The notes under the pieces are model-generated. The model made no database searches. It saw nothing but the letters and a program-made list of their open reading frames with translations, and was not told where the DNA came from. Source: Antrihabitans auranticaus (GTDB lineage: Bacteria; Actinomycetota; Actinomycetes; Mycobacteriales; Mycobacteriaceae). From it: a stretch of DNA of 64,000 nucleotides. Shown piece by piece: positions 36,500 through 44,899 of the stretch (positions are counted from its first letter, which is position 1; each line of letters starts with the position of its first letter). The DNA lies in assembly GCF_016481275.1 (NCBI RefSeq), contig NZ_JAEMNW010000002.1:1178001-1242000 (forward strand). Direction: 5' to 3'. The translations under genes and the position numbers were made by a program.

Positions 36500-37360
36500 C
36501 TAGTCTGCTATTTCGGCGAGACCGTCGGTGATGACGAAGTCGTCACCGCGCGCGGTCTCGAATGCGTAAGTGGTGACACCGTTTTCGGTGCCGACTCTCC
36601 AGATTCGGGTCTCGAGATCGTCACCGGGAATGACCATTTTCGAGAACCGGACCGCAAACCTCCGGAGCCGGTTCACATCCGAGCCGCCGACCTCGGTCAG
36701 CACACCCCAGGACGCGAACGCCATGGTGCACAGACCGTGTCCGATGATTCCCGGCAGACCGGCGTCGCGAGCAACCTCCTCGTCCAGGTGGATCGGCATA
36801 GGATCACCCGCGGCAGGCGCGTACCGGAACGTCTGATCCTCATCGAAATGCTGCACGATCTTCGCGATCGGAGCACCCTCGCGCAGCGCTGGATCGAACT
36901 TGTGGCTCGGGCTGAGTACACCGATCTTCTTGCCCGCGTTGAAGCCGCGGACGAAGGTCGTCACGTACTGCTCGTTGACCAATTCGCCGTCCTCGGTGCG
37001 ACATTCCAGCAGAATCGTTGCTCGCGTGCCGTTTTCGAGACCTTCGTAGCCGGTCATCTTCCCCCGCGAAACCAGTTTGTCGCCGGGCCGAATCGGACGG
37101 TGAAAGTGGAAATCCTGCTCACCGTGGACAACTCGTGGAATTAGTTCGACCGGCATGACGTCGACCGCCGGCACGAGCAACGACTCGAAGACCGGGACAA
37201 TCGCGAACACCGGACTAGCGACGTCACCGTCGAGATGTGCGGCGATCGGATCGTTGGTCGCCTGTGCATACTCGACCAGACGTTCGCGGAGGACCTCGAA
37301 TGTCTCCTCGTCACTCCACGTGTCCAGTCCGGCGTCGTCGAACTCGAGCACTTCGGTCAT
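36500..37360 (-). CDS. MaoC-like (R)-specific enoyl-CoA hydratase, double hot-dog
   Basis: A 286-residue double hot-dog protein like HtdY and the hydratase domain of HSD17B4. The hydratase 2 motif is in the second half as YAPAAGDPMPIHLDEEVARDAG with the catalytic Asp and His, followed by GHGLCTM. The first half lacks the motif and serves for substrate binding. Met replaces the usual Asn-Pro of GDxNPLH. Its start overlaps the SRPBCC stop by 4 bp. Confidence 0.88.
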   Translation of the reverse strand: MTEVLEFDDAGLDTWSDEETFEVLRERLVEYAQATNDPIAAHLDGDVASPVFAIVPVFESLLVPAVDVMPVELIPRVVHGEQDFHFHRPIRPGDKLVSRGKMTGYEGLENGTRATILLECRTEDGELVNEQYVTTFVRGFNAGKKIGVLSPSHKFDPALREGAPIAKIVQHFDEDQTFRYAPAAGDPMPIHLDEEVARDAGLPGIIGHGLCTMAFASWGVLTEVGGSDVNRLRRFAVRFSKMVIPGDDLETRIWRVGTENGVTTYAFETARGDDFVITDGLAEIAD

Positions 37361-37794
37361 GACGCGGTCGCGAGTGCGTCGAGCTGCTCGAGCGTCTTGT
37401 CGAGTTGCTTGATGCCGTCCTTCTCGACGGCCTTGCCGAGCGCACCCTTGATCAGCGCGCCTTCGAAATCACCGGAGACAGAGAACTTCGATCCGGTACC
37501 TTCGGGCTCGATCGTGAACGCGAAAGTCGTTTTCACGCCCGCCATTCCCGTGCCCTGCAGTTCGAGTCGCTTCGGCGCATCGATAGCTCCGACCGTCCAC
37601 TCGATCTTGTTCGCCATGCCCAGCATCATGATCTTGGCGGTGAGCTTTGCACCCTCGGTCAGGACTGCGGGCGGCTCGTCGATCCAGCGCTCGTGGATCG
37701 TGAACCACTTGTCCCAGGTGCTGACGTCGGAAACGGTGGCCCACACCGCCTCCGGGCCTGCAGCAAGGGTCTTGGTAGCTTCGATGTGTCCCAT
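37357..37794 (-). CDS. SRPBCC domain protein
   Basis: A 145-residue START-like protein starting MGHIEATKTLAAGPEAVWATVSDVSTWDKWF; the C-terminal helix is rich in Lys, Leu and Ala (KAVEKDGIKQLDKTLEQLDAL). GAGGAG precedes ATG 37794. It lies between the thiolase and MaoC genes of the same transcript and could bind a hydrophobic CoA ester or intermediate. Confidence 0.82.
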   Translation of the reverse strand: MGHIEATKTLAAGPEAVWATVSDVSTWDKWFTIHERWIDEPPAVLTEGAKLTAKIMMLGMANKIEWTVGAIDAPKRLELQGTGMAGVKTTFAFTIEPEGTGSKFSVSGDFEGALIKGALGKAVEKDGIKQLDKTLEQLDALATAS

Positions 37795-37836
37795 GATGTG
37801 TTCTCCTCGTTGAGTGTTGTTGGTAGTGCAGTAGAT

Positions 37837-39024
37837 TCAGCGGTTTGCGCGCTGGTAGGCGGTAACGACGGCGGCACCACCGAGTCCGATGTTGTGCTGC
37901 AGTGCGGCGGTCACGTTCTCGACCTGTCGCTTGTCCGCGGTGCCGCGAAGCTGCCAGGTCAGTTCGGCGCACTGCGCCAGACCAGTCGCACCCAGCGGGT
38001 GGCCCTTCGAAATGAGCCCGCCGGACGGATTGACAACCCAGCGACCGCCGTAGGTGGTGTCGCTGTTATCGATCAACTTCCCGGCTTCTCCCTCAGCGCA
38101 CAGGCCGAGGGCCTCGTACAACAGCAACTCATTGGCAGAGAAGCAGTCGTGCAGCTCGATGACCTGGAAGTCGTCGGCCCCGAGGCCCGACTGCTCGTAC
38201 ACCGACTGGGCCGCTTTGACATTCATGTCGTAGCCGATGATGTTCTTGCACGTGCCGTCGAAGCTGGACTCGAAATCGGTCGTCATCGCTTGCCCGACGA
38301 TCTCGACGGCATGGTCGGCGAGACCGTGCTTGTCGACAAAGGCCTCCGAAGCGAGAATCGCGGCACCGGAGCCGTCAGAGGTCGGCGAGCACTGCAACTT
38401 GGTCAACGGGCTGTAGATCATCCGCGAGTTCTGGATGTCGTCCAGCGAGTATTCGTCCTGGAACTGGGCATACGGGTTGTTGACCGAGTGCTTGTGGTTC
38501 TTGTGCCCGATCTTCGCGAAGTGTTCCAACGTGGTCCCGTACTGCTCCATGTGCTCACGACCGGCAGCACCGAACATCCAAGGGGCGGGCGGGAAAAGCA
38601 CCTCCGAGATCTGCGCCAACTTCTCGAAGTGGTTGGCCATCGGCTGCTCACGATCCTCGAACGTGGTGCCGAGCGATCCGGGCTGCATCTTCTCGAAGCC
38701 GAGCGCGAGGGTGCATTCCGCGAGACCACCCTTGATCGCGCGGGCAGCAAGATAGAGCGCGGTCGATCCCGTCGAACAGTTGTTGTTGACGTTCGCTACC
38801 GGGATACCCGTCATGCCGAGTTCGTAGACCGCCCGCTGACCGGACGTCGACTCGCCGTAGACGTAACCGACGTAGGCCTCTTGGACCTCGCGGTAGTCGA
38901 TGCCCGCATCAGCGAGCGCCTTGGTGCCGGACTCGCGCGCCATGTCCGGGTAGTCCCAGTCCTTCGAACCAGGCTTCTCGAACTTCGTCATACCCACACC
39001 GACGACATAGACCTTGTTCGCCAT
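37837..39024 (-). CDS. SCP2/lipid-transfer-type thiolase
   Basis: A 395-residue thiolase-fold protein. Active-site Cys83 is in NNNCSTGS, with HDCFSANE and GHPLGATG (His) in the C-terminal half, as in SCP-x thiolases and Ltp aldolases of steroid degraders. It could cleave a 3-ketoacyl-CoA with CoA or perform a retro-aldol step. It is the first gene of the eight-gene minus-strand set ending at 32115; the next gene follows after 42 bp. Upstream lies a 416-bp non-coding region. Confidence 0.88.
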   Translation of the reverse strand: MANKVYVVGVGMTKFEKPGSKDWDYPDMARESGTKALADAGIDYREVQEAYVGYVYGESTSGQRAVYELGMTGIPVANVNNNCSTGSTALYLAARAIKGGLAECTLALGFEKMQPGSLGTTFEDREQPMANHFEKLAQISEVLFPPAPWMFGAAGREHMEQYGTTLEHFAKIGHKNHKHSVNNPYAQFQDEYSLDDIQNSRMIYSPLTKLQCSPTSDGSGAAILASEAFVDKHGLADHAVEIVGQAMTTDFESSFDGTCKNIIGYDMNVKAAQSVYEQSGLGADDFQVIELHDCFSANELLLYEALGLCAEGEAGKLIDNSDTTYGGRWVVNPSGGLISKGHPLGATGLAQCAELTWQLRGTADKRQVENVTAALQHNIGLGGAAVVTAYQRANR

Positions 39025-39051
39025 TGAACGCCTTCCCTCTGCGTATCCAGG

Positions 39052-39065
39052 CGGTCGATCGACCG
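39052..39065. promoter_or_regulatory. 14-bp palindrome upstream of the thiolase operon
   Basis: Perfect palindrome CGGTCGATCGACCG, 28 bp before the thiolase start. It could be an operator for a TetR-type regulator (for example the one encoded at 39441) but is also short enough to be chance in GC-rich DNA. Confidence 0.3.
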
Positions 39066-39140
39066 TTCCTGGCCTTGCGAACTAACATACGCGCCTGCAT
39101 GTATCTAAACAATGTGGCGTGGAGCACACGACGCGAAGCC

Positions 39141-39219
39141 CGCCGGTCACCTCCCCGCCGCCGTTCCCTCTCGCCGCCGTCCCCTCTCGCCGGTCACCTC
39201 CCCTCCGCCGGTCACCTCC
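39141..39219. repeat. Short direct repeats CGCCGGTCACCTCC
   Basis: The 14-mer CGCCGGTCACCTCC starts at 39141, 39188 and 39206, with CCGT(T/C)CCCTCTCGCCG-like copies between. Part of the 416-bp gene-free region 39025-39440. Confidence 0.6.
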
Positions 39220-39225
39220 TCGGCC

Positions 39226-39293
39226 GCACCCCGACTAGGGAGTCGCACCGAAAATTGGGCCCGAATTTCGGTGCGACCCCCTAGTCGGGGTGC
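39226..39293. repeat. 68-bp near-perfect inverted repeat
   Basis: Two 28-base arms (39226-39253 and 39266-39293) match at 27 of 28 positions around a 12-base loop that itself contains GGGCCC. The left arm begins with the core GCACCCCGACTAGGGAGTCG, which recurs with one change inside each 207-bp unit at 58.6-59.2 kb. It could form a cruciform or very stable RNA hairpin. It lies between the divergent thiolase and TetR genes. Confidence 0.85.
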
Positions 39294-39312
39294 GACGCAG
39301 AGGTCGACGACC

Positions 39313-39374
39313 CGACGTTGACGGGTCCAGACGTCGACAACCCCGACGTCGACGGGTCCAGGAGTCGACACAGG
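39313..39374. repeat. Two tandem 31-bp repeats
   Basis: CGACG(T)(T/C)GACGGGTCCAG followed by GTCGACA occurs at 39313 and 39344, a 31-bp period, immediately after the inverted repeat and before the TetR promoter. Confidence 0.6.
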
Positions 39375-39411
39375 CGCGCGGCGACGTGCCCCGCACCACA
39401 CTCGCGAGTAA

Positions 39412-39434
39412 CAGAGCATCCGCTCTGCTATAGT
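39412..39434 (+). promoter_or_regulatory. Operator and leaderless promoter of the TetR gene
   Basis: Palindrome CAGAGC-ATCC-GCTCTG (39412-39427) abuts the -10 hexamer TATAGT (39429-39434). The ATG at 39441 lies seven bases after the -10, so the transcript should start at the ATG. The palindrome probably serves autoregulation. Confidence 0.5.
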
Positions 39435-39440
39435 CGGTCC

Positions 39441-40058
39441 ATGCCACGCCCCCGCATCCACGATCTCGACGCCGTCTTGGACGCCGCCGAGTTGCTGGCG
39501 GTGCAATCCGGCCCGGCTTCGGTGACTATCCGAGGGGTCGCGGCGACGACGGGCATGTCGAACGGCGCGATTTACCACAACTTCGGGTCGCGCGCAGAGT
39601 TGCTCGGCCGCACCTGGTTACGCGCGGCGACCCGGTTCCTCGACGGTCAGAAGATCCTTGTCGAGGAAGCGCTTGCGACCGCCGGACCGGTCGACGCCGT
39701 CGTCGCGGCGGCGGATGCGCCTGCCGTTCTCAGCGAGCAGTTCCCGACGTCGGCGGCGCTGCTTCTGAAGGTTCGCAGGAGTGATTTCCTCGGCGACGAC
39801 GTACCGACCGACATCGCGACCGCAATAGCCGGCACAGACAAACAACTCGTCGACCTGATGATCCGACTCTCGTCGAATCTGTGGGACCGCAGAGACGGCC
39901 ACGCTGTCGATGTCATCACGACCTGCATAGTCGATCTGCCCACCAGCGTTCTGCTGCAACGGGATCGACTACACAATCCGGTCGCCCGCGAACATCTCCG
40001 GGCGGCTGTGCGCGCCGTTCTCGCAGTCGGCCCACCACCACGTCAGAAATCGAAGTAA
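39441..40058 (+). CDS. TetR-family regulator
   Basis: A 205-residue TetR repressor; helix-turn-helix at about residues 20-60 (VTIRGVAATTGMSNGAIYHNFGSRAELLGRTWL) and a divergent helical ligand domain. No Shine-Dalgarno sequence precedes ATG 39441, in keeping with leaderless expression. The crotonase gene follows after 10 bp, and the thiolase operon is divergent, so it may govern both. Ligand unknown, possibly an acyl-CoA. Confidence 0.88.
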   Translation: MPRPRIHDLDAVLDAAELLAVQSGPASVTIRGVAATTGMSNGAIYHNFGSRAELLGRTWLRAATRFLDGQKILVEEALATAGPVDAVVAAADAPAVLSEQFPTSAALLLKVRRSDFLGDDVPTDIATAIAGTDKQLVDLMIRLSSNLWDRRDGHAVDVITTCIVDLPTSVLLQRDRLHNPVAREHLRAAVRAVLAVGPPPRQKSK

Positions 40059-40068
40059 GGAGCATGAC

Positions 40069-40728
40069 ATGTCCCCCACCCTGAGCTACCACGAGAAGAT
40101 CGCTGTCCTCGATCTCGGTACCGATGAAAACCGTTTCTCGCCAACATTTCTCGACGAGGTGAATGCACACTTGGATGCTGCCCTCGCCGAAGGCGCGCAG
40201 GGTCTTGTCACCACAGCTAGCGGAAAGTTCTATTCCAACGGTCTCGACCTGGATTGGCTCGGCGCGAACGGCGATCAGGCGCAGTGGTACGTCGGACGCG
40301 TCCAAGCACTACTCGCCCGCATGCTCGCGTTGCCGCTACCCACTGCGGCCGCGCTTCCCGGCCATGCGTTCGGCGCCGGCTCGATGCTTGCGATGGCGCA
40401 CGACTTTCGCGTGATGCGTGCCGACCGCGGCTTCTTCTGCTTTCCCGAGGTCGACATCCGGATTCCGTTCACCAAGGGAATGGCGGCGCTGATTCAGGCG
40501 AAGCTGACTCCCCAGGCCGCAGTCGCGTCCATGACGACCGGACGTCGTTACGGCGGTACCGACGCTCAGGTGGCAGGGATTGTCGACGCGACCGCCGGCG
40601 AAGGCGCGGTGACCTCGGCCGCCGTCGACCTCCTGCTGCCTCTCGGTGGTAAGGACCAGGGCACGCTCGGCGCGATCAAGCAGACGATGTTCGCCGATGC
40701 AATCGCCGCATTGATCGACGTCACCTGA
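40069..40728 (+). CDS. Crotonase-fold protein, enoyl-CoA delta-isomerase-like
   Basis: A 219-residue short crotonase. The oxyanion-hole segments are SGKFYSNGLDL and GHAFGAGSML. Of the two hydratase glutamates, the first (CEL in hydratases) is replaced by SML, while the second is kept in FPEVDIRIP. A single glutamate fits delta3,delta2-enoyl-CoA isomerases better than hydratases. AAGGAG precedes ATG 40069. Cotranscribed with the TetR gene; it would help oxidise unsaturated acyl-CoAs. Confidence 0.8.
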   Translation: MSPTLSYHEKIAVLDLGTDENRFSPTFLDEVNAHLDAALAEGAQGLVTTASGKFYSNGLDLDWLGANGDQAQWYVGRVQALLARMLALPLPTAAALPGHAFGAGSMLAMAHDFRVMRADRGFFCFPEVDIRIPFTKGMAALIQAKLTPQAAVASMTTGRRYGGTDAQVAGIVDATAGEGAVTSAAVDLLLPLGGKDQGTLGAIKQTMFADAIAALIDVT

Positions 40729-40731
40729 CAA

Positions 40732-42234
40732 TCAGCAGTACTCGTAATCGTCGAGCGAAAAGGTCTCGGCAGCCCGGCGTGCCTGCGCGGGCGTAGTCGG
40801 CCGCAGTAGCGAGAAGTCGCCGTGATGGTCGAGGTAGTACGTGTTCGACGTTGCACAGGTCGGGGACCCGATCAGGGTGTTGCGTGACCGCCCGCGAATG
40901 AACTGAAAGAAGCGCTCGTTTGCCTCCGGCCGCACCGCAACAAGATTCGCCCCGCGACGGGCCGCTTCCTTCAGCACCCTGACGATGTGGACCGATTGCG
41001 TCTCGACCATCTCGTGCCAGGATCCCCCGCTCCACGAGTACGGACCGAAGATCGAGAATGCATTCGGAAGCTGTGGCAGGCTCACACCCTCGTACGCCTG
41101 CAGCGGGCTGTCCTGATAGAACTCCGCGAGGTCGAACCCGTCCCGTCCGGTAACCGGCCGCTTCCGGTAGACGTCCGGCGTTGTCGACGTCTCGAAGCCG
41201 GTTGCCAGCACCAGCACATCGAGCTCGTGCTCACGACCGTCAGCAGTCACGATGCCAGTCTGCGTGATCTCCTCGATCCGCTCGGTGACAAGTTCCACGT
41301 GCGGTTCGGTGAAAGTCTTGTAGTAGATATTCGAGACGCTCGGGCGCTTGCAACCGAACCCGTAATCCGGCGTGAGCTTCTCACGCAACTGTGCGTCCGG
41401 AACTTGCGACCGCAGATAGGCGCGACCGACCGTCATCGGAACGGTCGAAAGAAACGGCAACTGCGCCCCCTTCACCGTCACGCCGTAGATCCCGATCCCG
41501 AACACTGCCGAGACCGCACGGTACGTGAGGCTGAGCAACCCCGGGACCCGGCGCAGCGCGGATTGGACGGCGGGAGCGATTGTGAGGTCAGGTTTTGGAA
41601 AGACCCAGATCGCACGCCGTTGGAATACCGACAGGTGCCCGGCTGCCTTGGCGACCTGGGGAATCATCTGCACCGATGTCGCACCGGTTCCGATAACACC
41701 GACGCGTTTGCCGGTGAGGTCGTAGTCGTGATCCCAGGCCTGCGTCTGAATTACTTTGCGAGAAAACGTGTTCAATCCACGGATGGCGGGAAGCTTCGGT
41801 TCGACGAACGCGCCGAGCGCAGCGATGACGAAGCGCGCTGTAGTCGTCGTGCCGTCCGCGAGATCGAGTTTCCAGTAGCGATTCTCTTCGTCCCACGTTC
41901 GTGCCATTACTTCGGTGTTCAGGCGGATCTGCCGGCGGAGGTCGTATTTCTCGGCGCAGTACTCAACGTACTGTTTGACCTCCGCACCCTTGGGAAAGAC
42001 CCGCGACCAGTTCGGATTCTTCTCGTACGAGAACTGATAGCTGATCCCGGGCACGTCGGTTGCCACATCCGGATAGTGGTTCGCCCGCCAGGTCCCGCCG
42101 ATGTCGTCGGCACGTTCGAAGATCACGAAACCCGACATGCCCGCTCGGCGCAACGCCATCGCGATGCCCAGTCCCCCGAACCCGGCACCGATGATGACGA
42201 TCTCGAAATCTGGCGTGCTCGACGTCGACGTCAT
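40732..42234 (-). CDS. Flavin-dependent monooxygenase, Baeyer-Villiger-like with altered fingerprint
   Basis: A 500-residue FAD/NADPH monooxygenase. FAD motif VIIGAGFGGLG near the N-terminus, GGTWRANHYPDVATD (class B signature), and NADPH motif VIGTGATSVQ. The Baeyer-Villiger fingerprint FxGxxxHxxxW(P/D) reads FSRKVIQTQAWD: Gly is replaced by Arg and His by Gln, Phe and Trp remain. It should still insert oxygen using a flavin peroxide, but ketone specificity is doubtful. The C-terminus TFSDDYEYC-like end carries a terminal Cys. Separated by 56 bp from the glutamine-synthetase-like gene on the same strand. Confidence 0.85.
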   Translation of the reverse strand: MTSTSSTPDFEIVIIGAGFGGLGIAMALRRAGMSGFVIFERADDIGGTWRANHYPDVATDVPGISYQFSYEKNPNWSRVFPKGAEVKQYVEYCAEKYDLRRQIRLNTEVMARTWDEENRYWKLDLADGTTTTARFVIAALGAFVEPKLPAIRGLNTFSRKVIQTQAWDHDYDLTGKRVGVIGTGATSVQMIPQVAKAAGHLSVFQRRAIWVFPKPDLTIAPAVQSALRRVPGLLSLTYRAVSAVFGIGIYGVTVKGAQLPFLSTVPMTVGRAYLRSQVPDAQLREKLTPDYGFGCKRPSVSNIYYKTFTEPHVELVTERIEEITQTGIVTADGREHELDVLVLATGFETSTTPDVYRKRPVTGRDGFDLAEFYQDSPLQAYEGVSLPQLPNAFSIFGPYSWSGGSWHEMVETQSVHIVRVLKEAARRGANLVAVRPEANERFFQFIRGRSRNTLIGSPTCATSNTYYLDHHGDFSLLRPTTPAQARRAAETFSLDDYEYC

Positions 42235-42290
42235 ATGTCGAACGGTATGTCATTTCTACGTCAACGCAAGGGTGCGGGACGATTTCGCTC

Positions 42291-43631
42291 TCAGAAGACC
42301 CATCTGTACGCGTCGGCAATCTCGTCGTCTGTCCACCCGGCAATCCGTGCCGCTTCGGCGCGTCCGACGGCGACGAGAGCTTCCGACACGGCGGCGCCGA
42401 GGGCCGCCCGGAGAGGACCGGACGCCTCGAATCGGTCGATGGCCGCACCAAGGGTGGTGGGCAAGCGCGGCACAGCCTGGTCGGTGTCCACGAGACGGGC
42501 GGGATCGCCGGTGATCTCCGGTGGCAAATGCGCATTGATGGCGACGCCCTGCGCGCCGGCAGCGAGGATTGCGGCGAGCAACGCATAAGGATTCGCCGCG
42601 AGGTCGACGCATTTGATCTCGACGTTCGCCGACCGATCGCGAGTGCCGATCATGCCGTTCACCAAACGGACTGCGGCTTCGCGTGTTTCGTAGCCCCAAC
42701 ACGCAAAGACGCCCGCCCAGCGCGAGGGCTGGAGACGCAGGTAACTGGCCGGACTCGGTGCCGCAACCGCAAGCAGTGCCGGTAGTGCGTCGAGGATGCC
42801 CGCCACGAAGGCTTCGCCCTCGGCAGTCATTCCGTAACGCCGATCGCCACCGGCCAGCAGGTTCGATTCGCCGCGCCACGGCGACAAGTGAACATGCCCA
42901 CCGTTTCCGACGCCGCCGGCGAACACTGCCGGCGAGAAGGACACGCGCAGACCGTGCCGCTGGGCAACTGCCCGGATCGTCTGCCGCACGAGAACACTGC
43001 GATCTGCTGCGGCAACGGGATCGAGCGCGCCGACCGACACCTCGTACTGGCCGACGGAATACTCCGGGTGCAGCTGATCGACGGGGATATTCTGCGCTGC
43101 AAGTACATTCAACAGATCCGCGCAGAAGTCGGACTGTTCGATCAGCCGGGTCATGCTGTAGGCGGGCCCGCGACAGGCGGGGACGAAATCGTCGGATTCG
43201 ATAGCACGACCGAGCGCGAACTCGATCTCGATCGCCGCCAGGGCCTCGAGGTTCGGACTTTCCTCGACGACTCGGCGCAAGACGCTGCGCGAGCACGTCG
43301 GGTAAGGATCGCCATCGAGAGTTCTGCGGTCGACCGCGGCCCACGCCCAACCAGGCTGCGCCGCAAGCACAACGACGCTGTCGAGATCCGGCACGAGCCG
43401 CACCTCGCCGTCGGGACCGCCCAAATGCTCGCTGACAGTCGACGAGTCGTCAGCCAGGAACGTGTCGAAGCAGGGCGACATGCCGACGCCCTCCGCTGCC
43501 GCTGCCTCGAGTTTCGCGACCGGAACCGTTTTGATCCTGTTGATGCCGACGGTGTCGACCCACGACAGCACGATGCCGTGGACTCCCCTGCCGATCAGAT
43601 CGTCGACTATCCCGCGCGCTGACGTTGTCAT
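42291..43631 (-). CDS. Glutamine synthetase family ligase (gamma-glutamylamide synthetase-like)
   Basis: A 446-residue GS-fold enzyme with AIEIEFAL (metal Glu), GQYEVSVGALDPV, GNGGHVHLS (ATP-site His) and NVEIKCVDLAANPYALL. It lacks the NRS(A/I)xxR adenylylation loop of GlnA1 and has the shortened shape of GlnA4/PuuA-type enzymes that ligate glutamate to amines. Which amine is used is unknown. Possibly in one transcript with the flavin monooxygenase downstream. Divergent from the DinB gene, with 42 bp between. Confidence 0.83.
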   Translation of the reverse strand: MTTSARGIVDDLIGRGVHGIVLSWVDTVGINRIKTVPVAKLEAAAAEGVGMSPCFDTFLADDSSTVSEHLGGPDGEVRLVPDLDSVVVLAAQPGWAWAAVDRRTLDGDPYPTCSRSVLRRVVEESPNLEALAAIEIEFALGRAIESDDFVPACRGPAYSMTRLIEQSDFCADLLNVLAAQNIPVDQLHPEYSVGQYEVSVGALDPVAAADRSVLVRQTIRAVAQRHGLRVSFSPAVFAGGVGNGGHVHLSPWRGESNLLAGGDRRYGMTAEGEAFVAGILDALPALLAVAAPSPASYLRLQPSRWAGVFACWGYETREAAVRLVNGMIGTRDRSANVEIKCVDLAANPYALLAAILAAGAQGVAINAHLPPEITGDPARLVDTDQAVPRLPTTLGAAIDRFEASGPLRAALGAAVSEALVAVGRAEAARIAGWTDDEIADAYRWVF

Positions 43632-43673
43632 GGCTCAATTGAAACCCAATTTTTCGGGGGTAGCCTCGAAACA

Positions 43674-44183
43674 GTGACCTCCGCACAACTACTGACCGAT
43701 GGCTTCGAACGTATTCGAGATGTCGTGGTTCGCACCGTCGATGGACTTTCGCCGGACCAACTCGGATTTCGCATCGACGGTTCGGCAAATTCGATCGCTT
43801 GGCTGGTCTGGCATCTGACGAGGGTGCAGGACGACCACGTTGCCGACGCCGCGGGCACAGACCAGGTGTGGACGTCGGCGGGGTGGTCCGACCGCTTTGC
43901 CCTGCCGTTCGAGTCAAGCGCGACCGGTTATGCACACGACTCGGAAGATGTTGCAGCAGTGGTCGCATCGGGTGAATTGTTGCTGGGCTATCTCGAAGCC
44001 GTGCACGAGCAAACGATCCGGTACGTCGAGACGCTCACCGACGCCGACCTCGAGCGCATCGTCGACCGCCGGTGGGATCCCCCGGTAACTCTTGCGGTCC
44101 GGCTGATCAGCGTCATCTCCGACGACCTGCAGCACGCCGGCCAAGCGGCGTTCGTTCGTGGCGTGCTGGAACGGTCGACGTAA
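43674..44183 (+). CDS. DinB-fold protein (DUF664 / mycothiol-transferase-like)
   Basis: A 169-residue four-helix protein. The metal triad of the DinB/YfiT superfamily can be placed at the His of WLVWHLTR, a His in the second part (AVHEQT) and the His of DDLQHAGQA. In actinobacteria this superfamily includes mycothiol-dependent S-transferases. GTG 43674 starts the frame. The last 71 bp overlap the 3' end of the convergent gene, which is also of DinB fold. Confidence 0.78.
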   Translation: MTSAQLLTDGFERIRDVVVRTVDGLSPDQLGFRIDGSANSIAWLVWHLTRVQDDHVADAAGTDQVWTSAGWSDRFALPFESSATGYAHDSEDVAAVVASGELLLGYLEAVHEQTIRYVETLTDADLERIVDRRWDPPVTLAVRLISVISDDLQHAGQAAFVRGVLERST

Positions 44184-44826
44184 GCGCCTCCGCCCCCGCT
44201 CCTGTCAGTTGCCGAAGACCGGCAAGCCGACCGGTGAGCACGAGCAAGATCGCGCTTACAGGGCCCGTGAGCTCCGGCCCGTCGCCGACAGTCCACTCCG
44301 TATCGGTGGCGGTGAAGCGGTACCCGCTGAGCGGTAGGTTGTCGAACACCTTCGCCTTACCCTTACCGCGGTACGCCCACACACGCGAAGCGGCGACAGC
44401 CGCCGCAGCAGTCGGCATCTCGAGCTTCCGCCCGAGCGGAATCGCGATGTCCTGCCCGTGGACGAGGTTGTCGATCAGGGTCTCTCGGTAAGTCACTCCG
44501 ACGTTGTGCCGCCGATGACCGACCGTAGCTCGTATCTGATCGGTCAACACGTCCGTCGGCAAAGCGGCTCGACGCCGCGACGATTCGCGGATTATGCGAT
44601 TGACACCGCCGGGATACCGAAAAGTCGTCGCGATCATCGCGATCGCAGCCCCCAGCGTCAGCTCTTGCAGCGTGAGGTGCGCCGCAACGTCACGCACTGT
44701 CCAGCCCTCGCACAACGACGGTTGGCGCCATTCGTCGTCGGACAAATCCGCCAACATATCGGCAGTGCGAGTGCGCTGTACGTCGATCGCCATCCAAACA
44801 TCGTGCTCGTTTAGCGCGTCGGTCAT
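44113..44826 (-). CDS. Maleylpyruvate isomerase-family (MDMPI) mycothiol-dependent protein
   Basis: A 237-residue protein: N-terminal DinB-like metal-binding domain (CEGWTVRDVAAHLTLQE with the metal His; VHGQDIAIPLGR) and C-terminal MDMPI domain (about 150-225). Members use mycothiol as cofactor, but most, like this one with no maleylpyruvate genes nearby, have unknown substrates. The C-terminal 24 residues are Arg-rich and lie in the antisense overlap with the gene at 43674. Divergent from MarR. Confidence 0.8.
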   Translation of the reverse strand: MTDALNEHDVWMAIDVQRTRTADMLADLSDDEWRQPSLCEGWTVRDVAAHLTLQELTLGAAIAMIATTFRYPGGVNRIIRESSRRRAALPTDVLTDQIRATVGHRRHNVGVTYRETLIDNLVHGQDIAIPLGRKLEMPTAAAAVAASRVWAYRGKGKAKVFDNLPLSGYRFTATDTEWTVGDGPELTGPVSAILLVLTGRLAGLRQLTGAGAEALTSTVPARHERTPLGRRAAGRRR

Positions 44827-44850
44827 TCTGCACCACCCTGGCCGGAATAG

Positions 44851-44869
44851 TAGTACGGTATTGGTACTA
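44851..44869. promoter_or_regulatory. Candidate MarR operator
   Basis: Inverted repeat TAGTAC-GGTATTG-GTACTA in the 73-bp gap between the divergent MDMPI and MarR genes. The spacing of about 13 bp between arm centres suits a MarR dimer; the right arm overlaps TACTAT, a possible -10 for marR. Confidence 0.55.
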
Positions 44870-44899
44870 TTTTAGTTCGAGTGCAGGACTAATACAAGG

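Noticed and set aside
37405-39027. 540-codon plus-strand frame opposite the thiolase and SRPBCC genes
   Set aside because: Shadow of high-GC coding DNA; the thiolase active-site motifs are on the minus strand.
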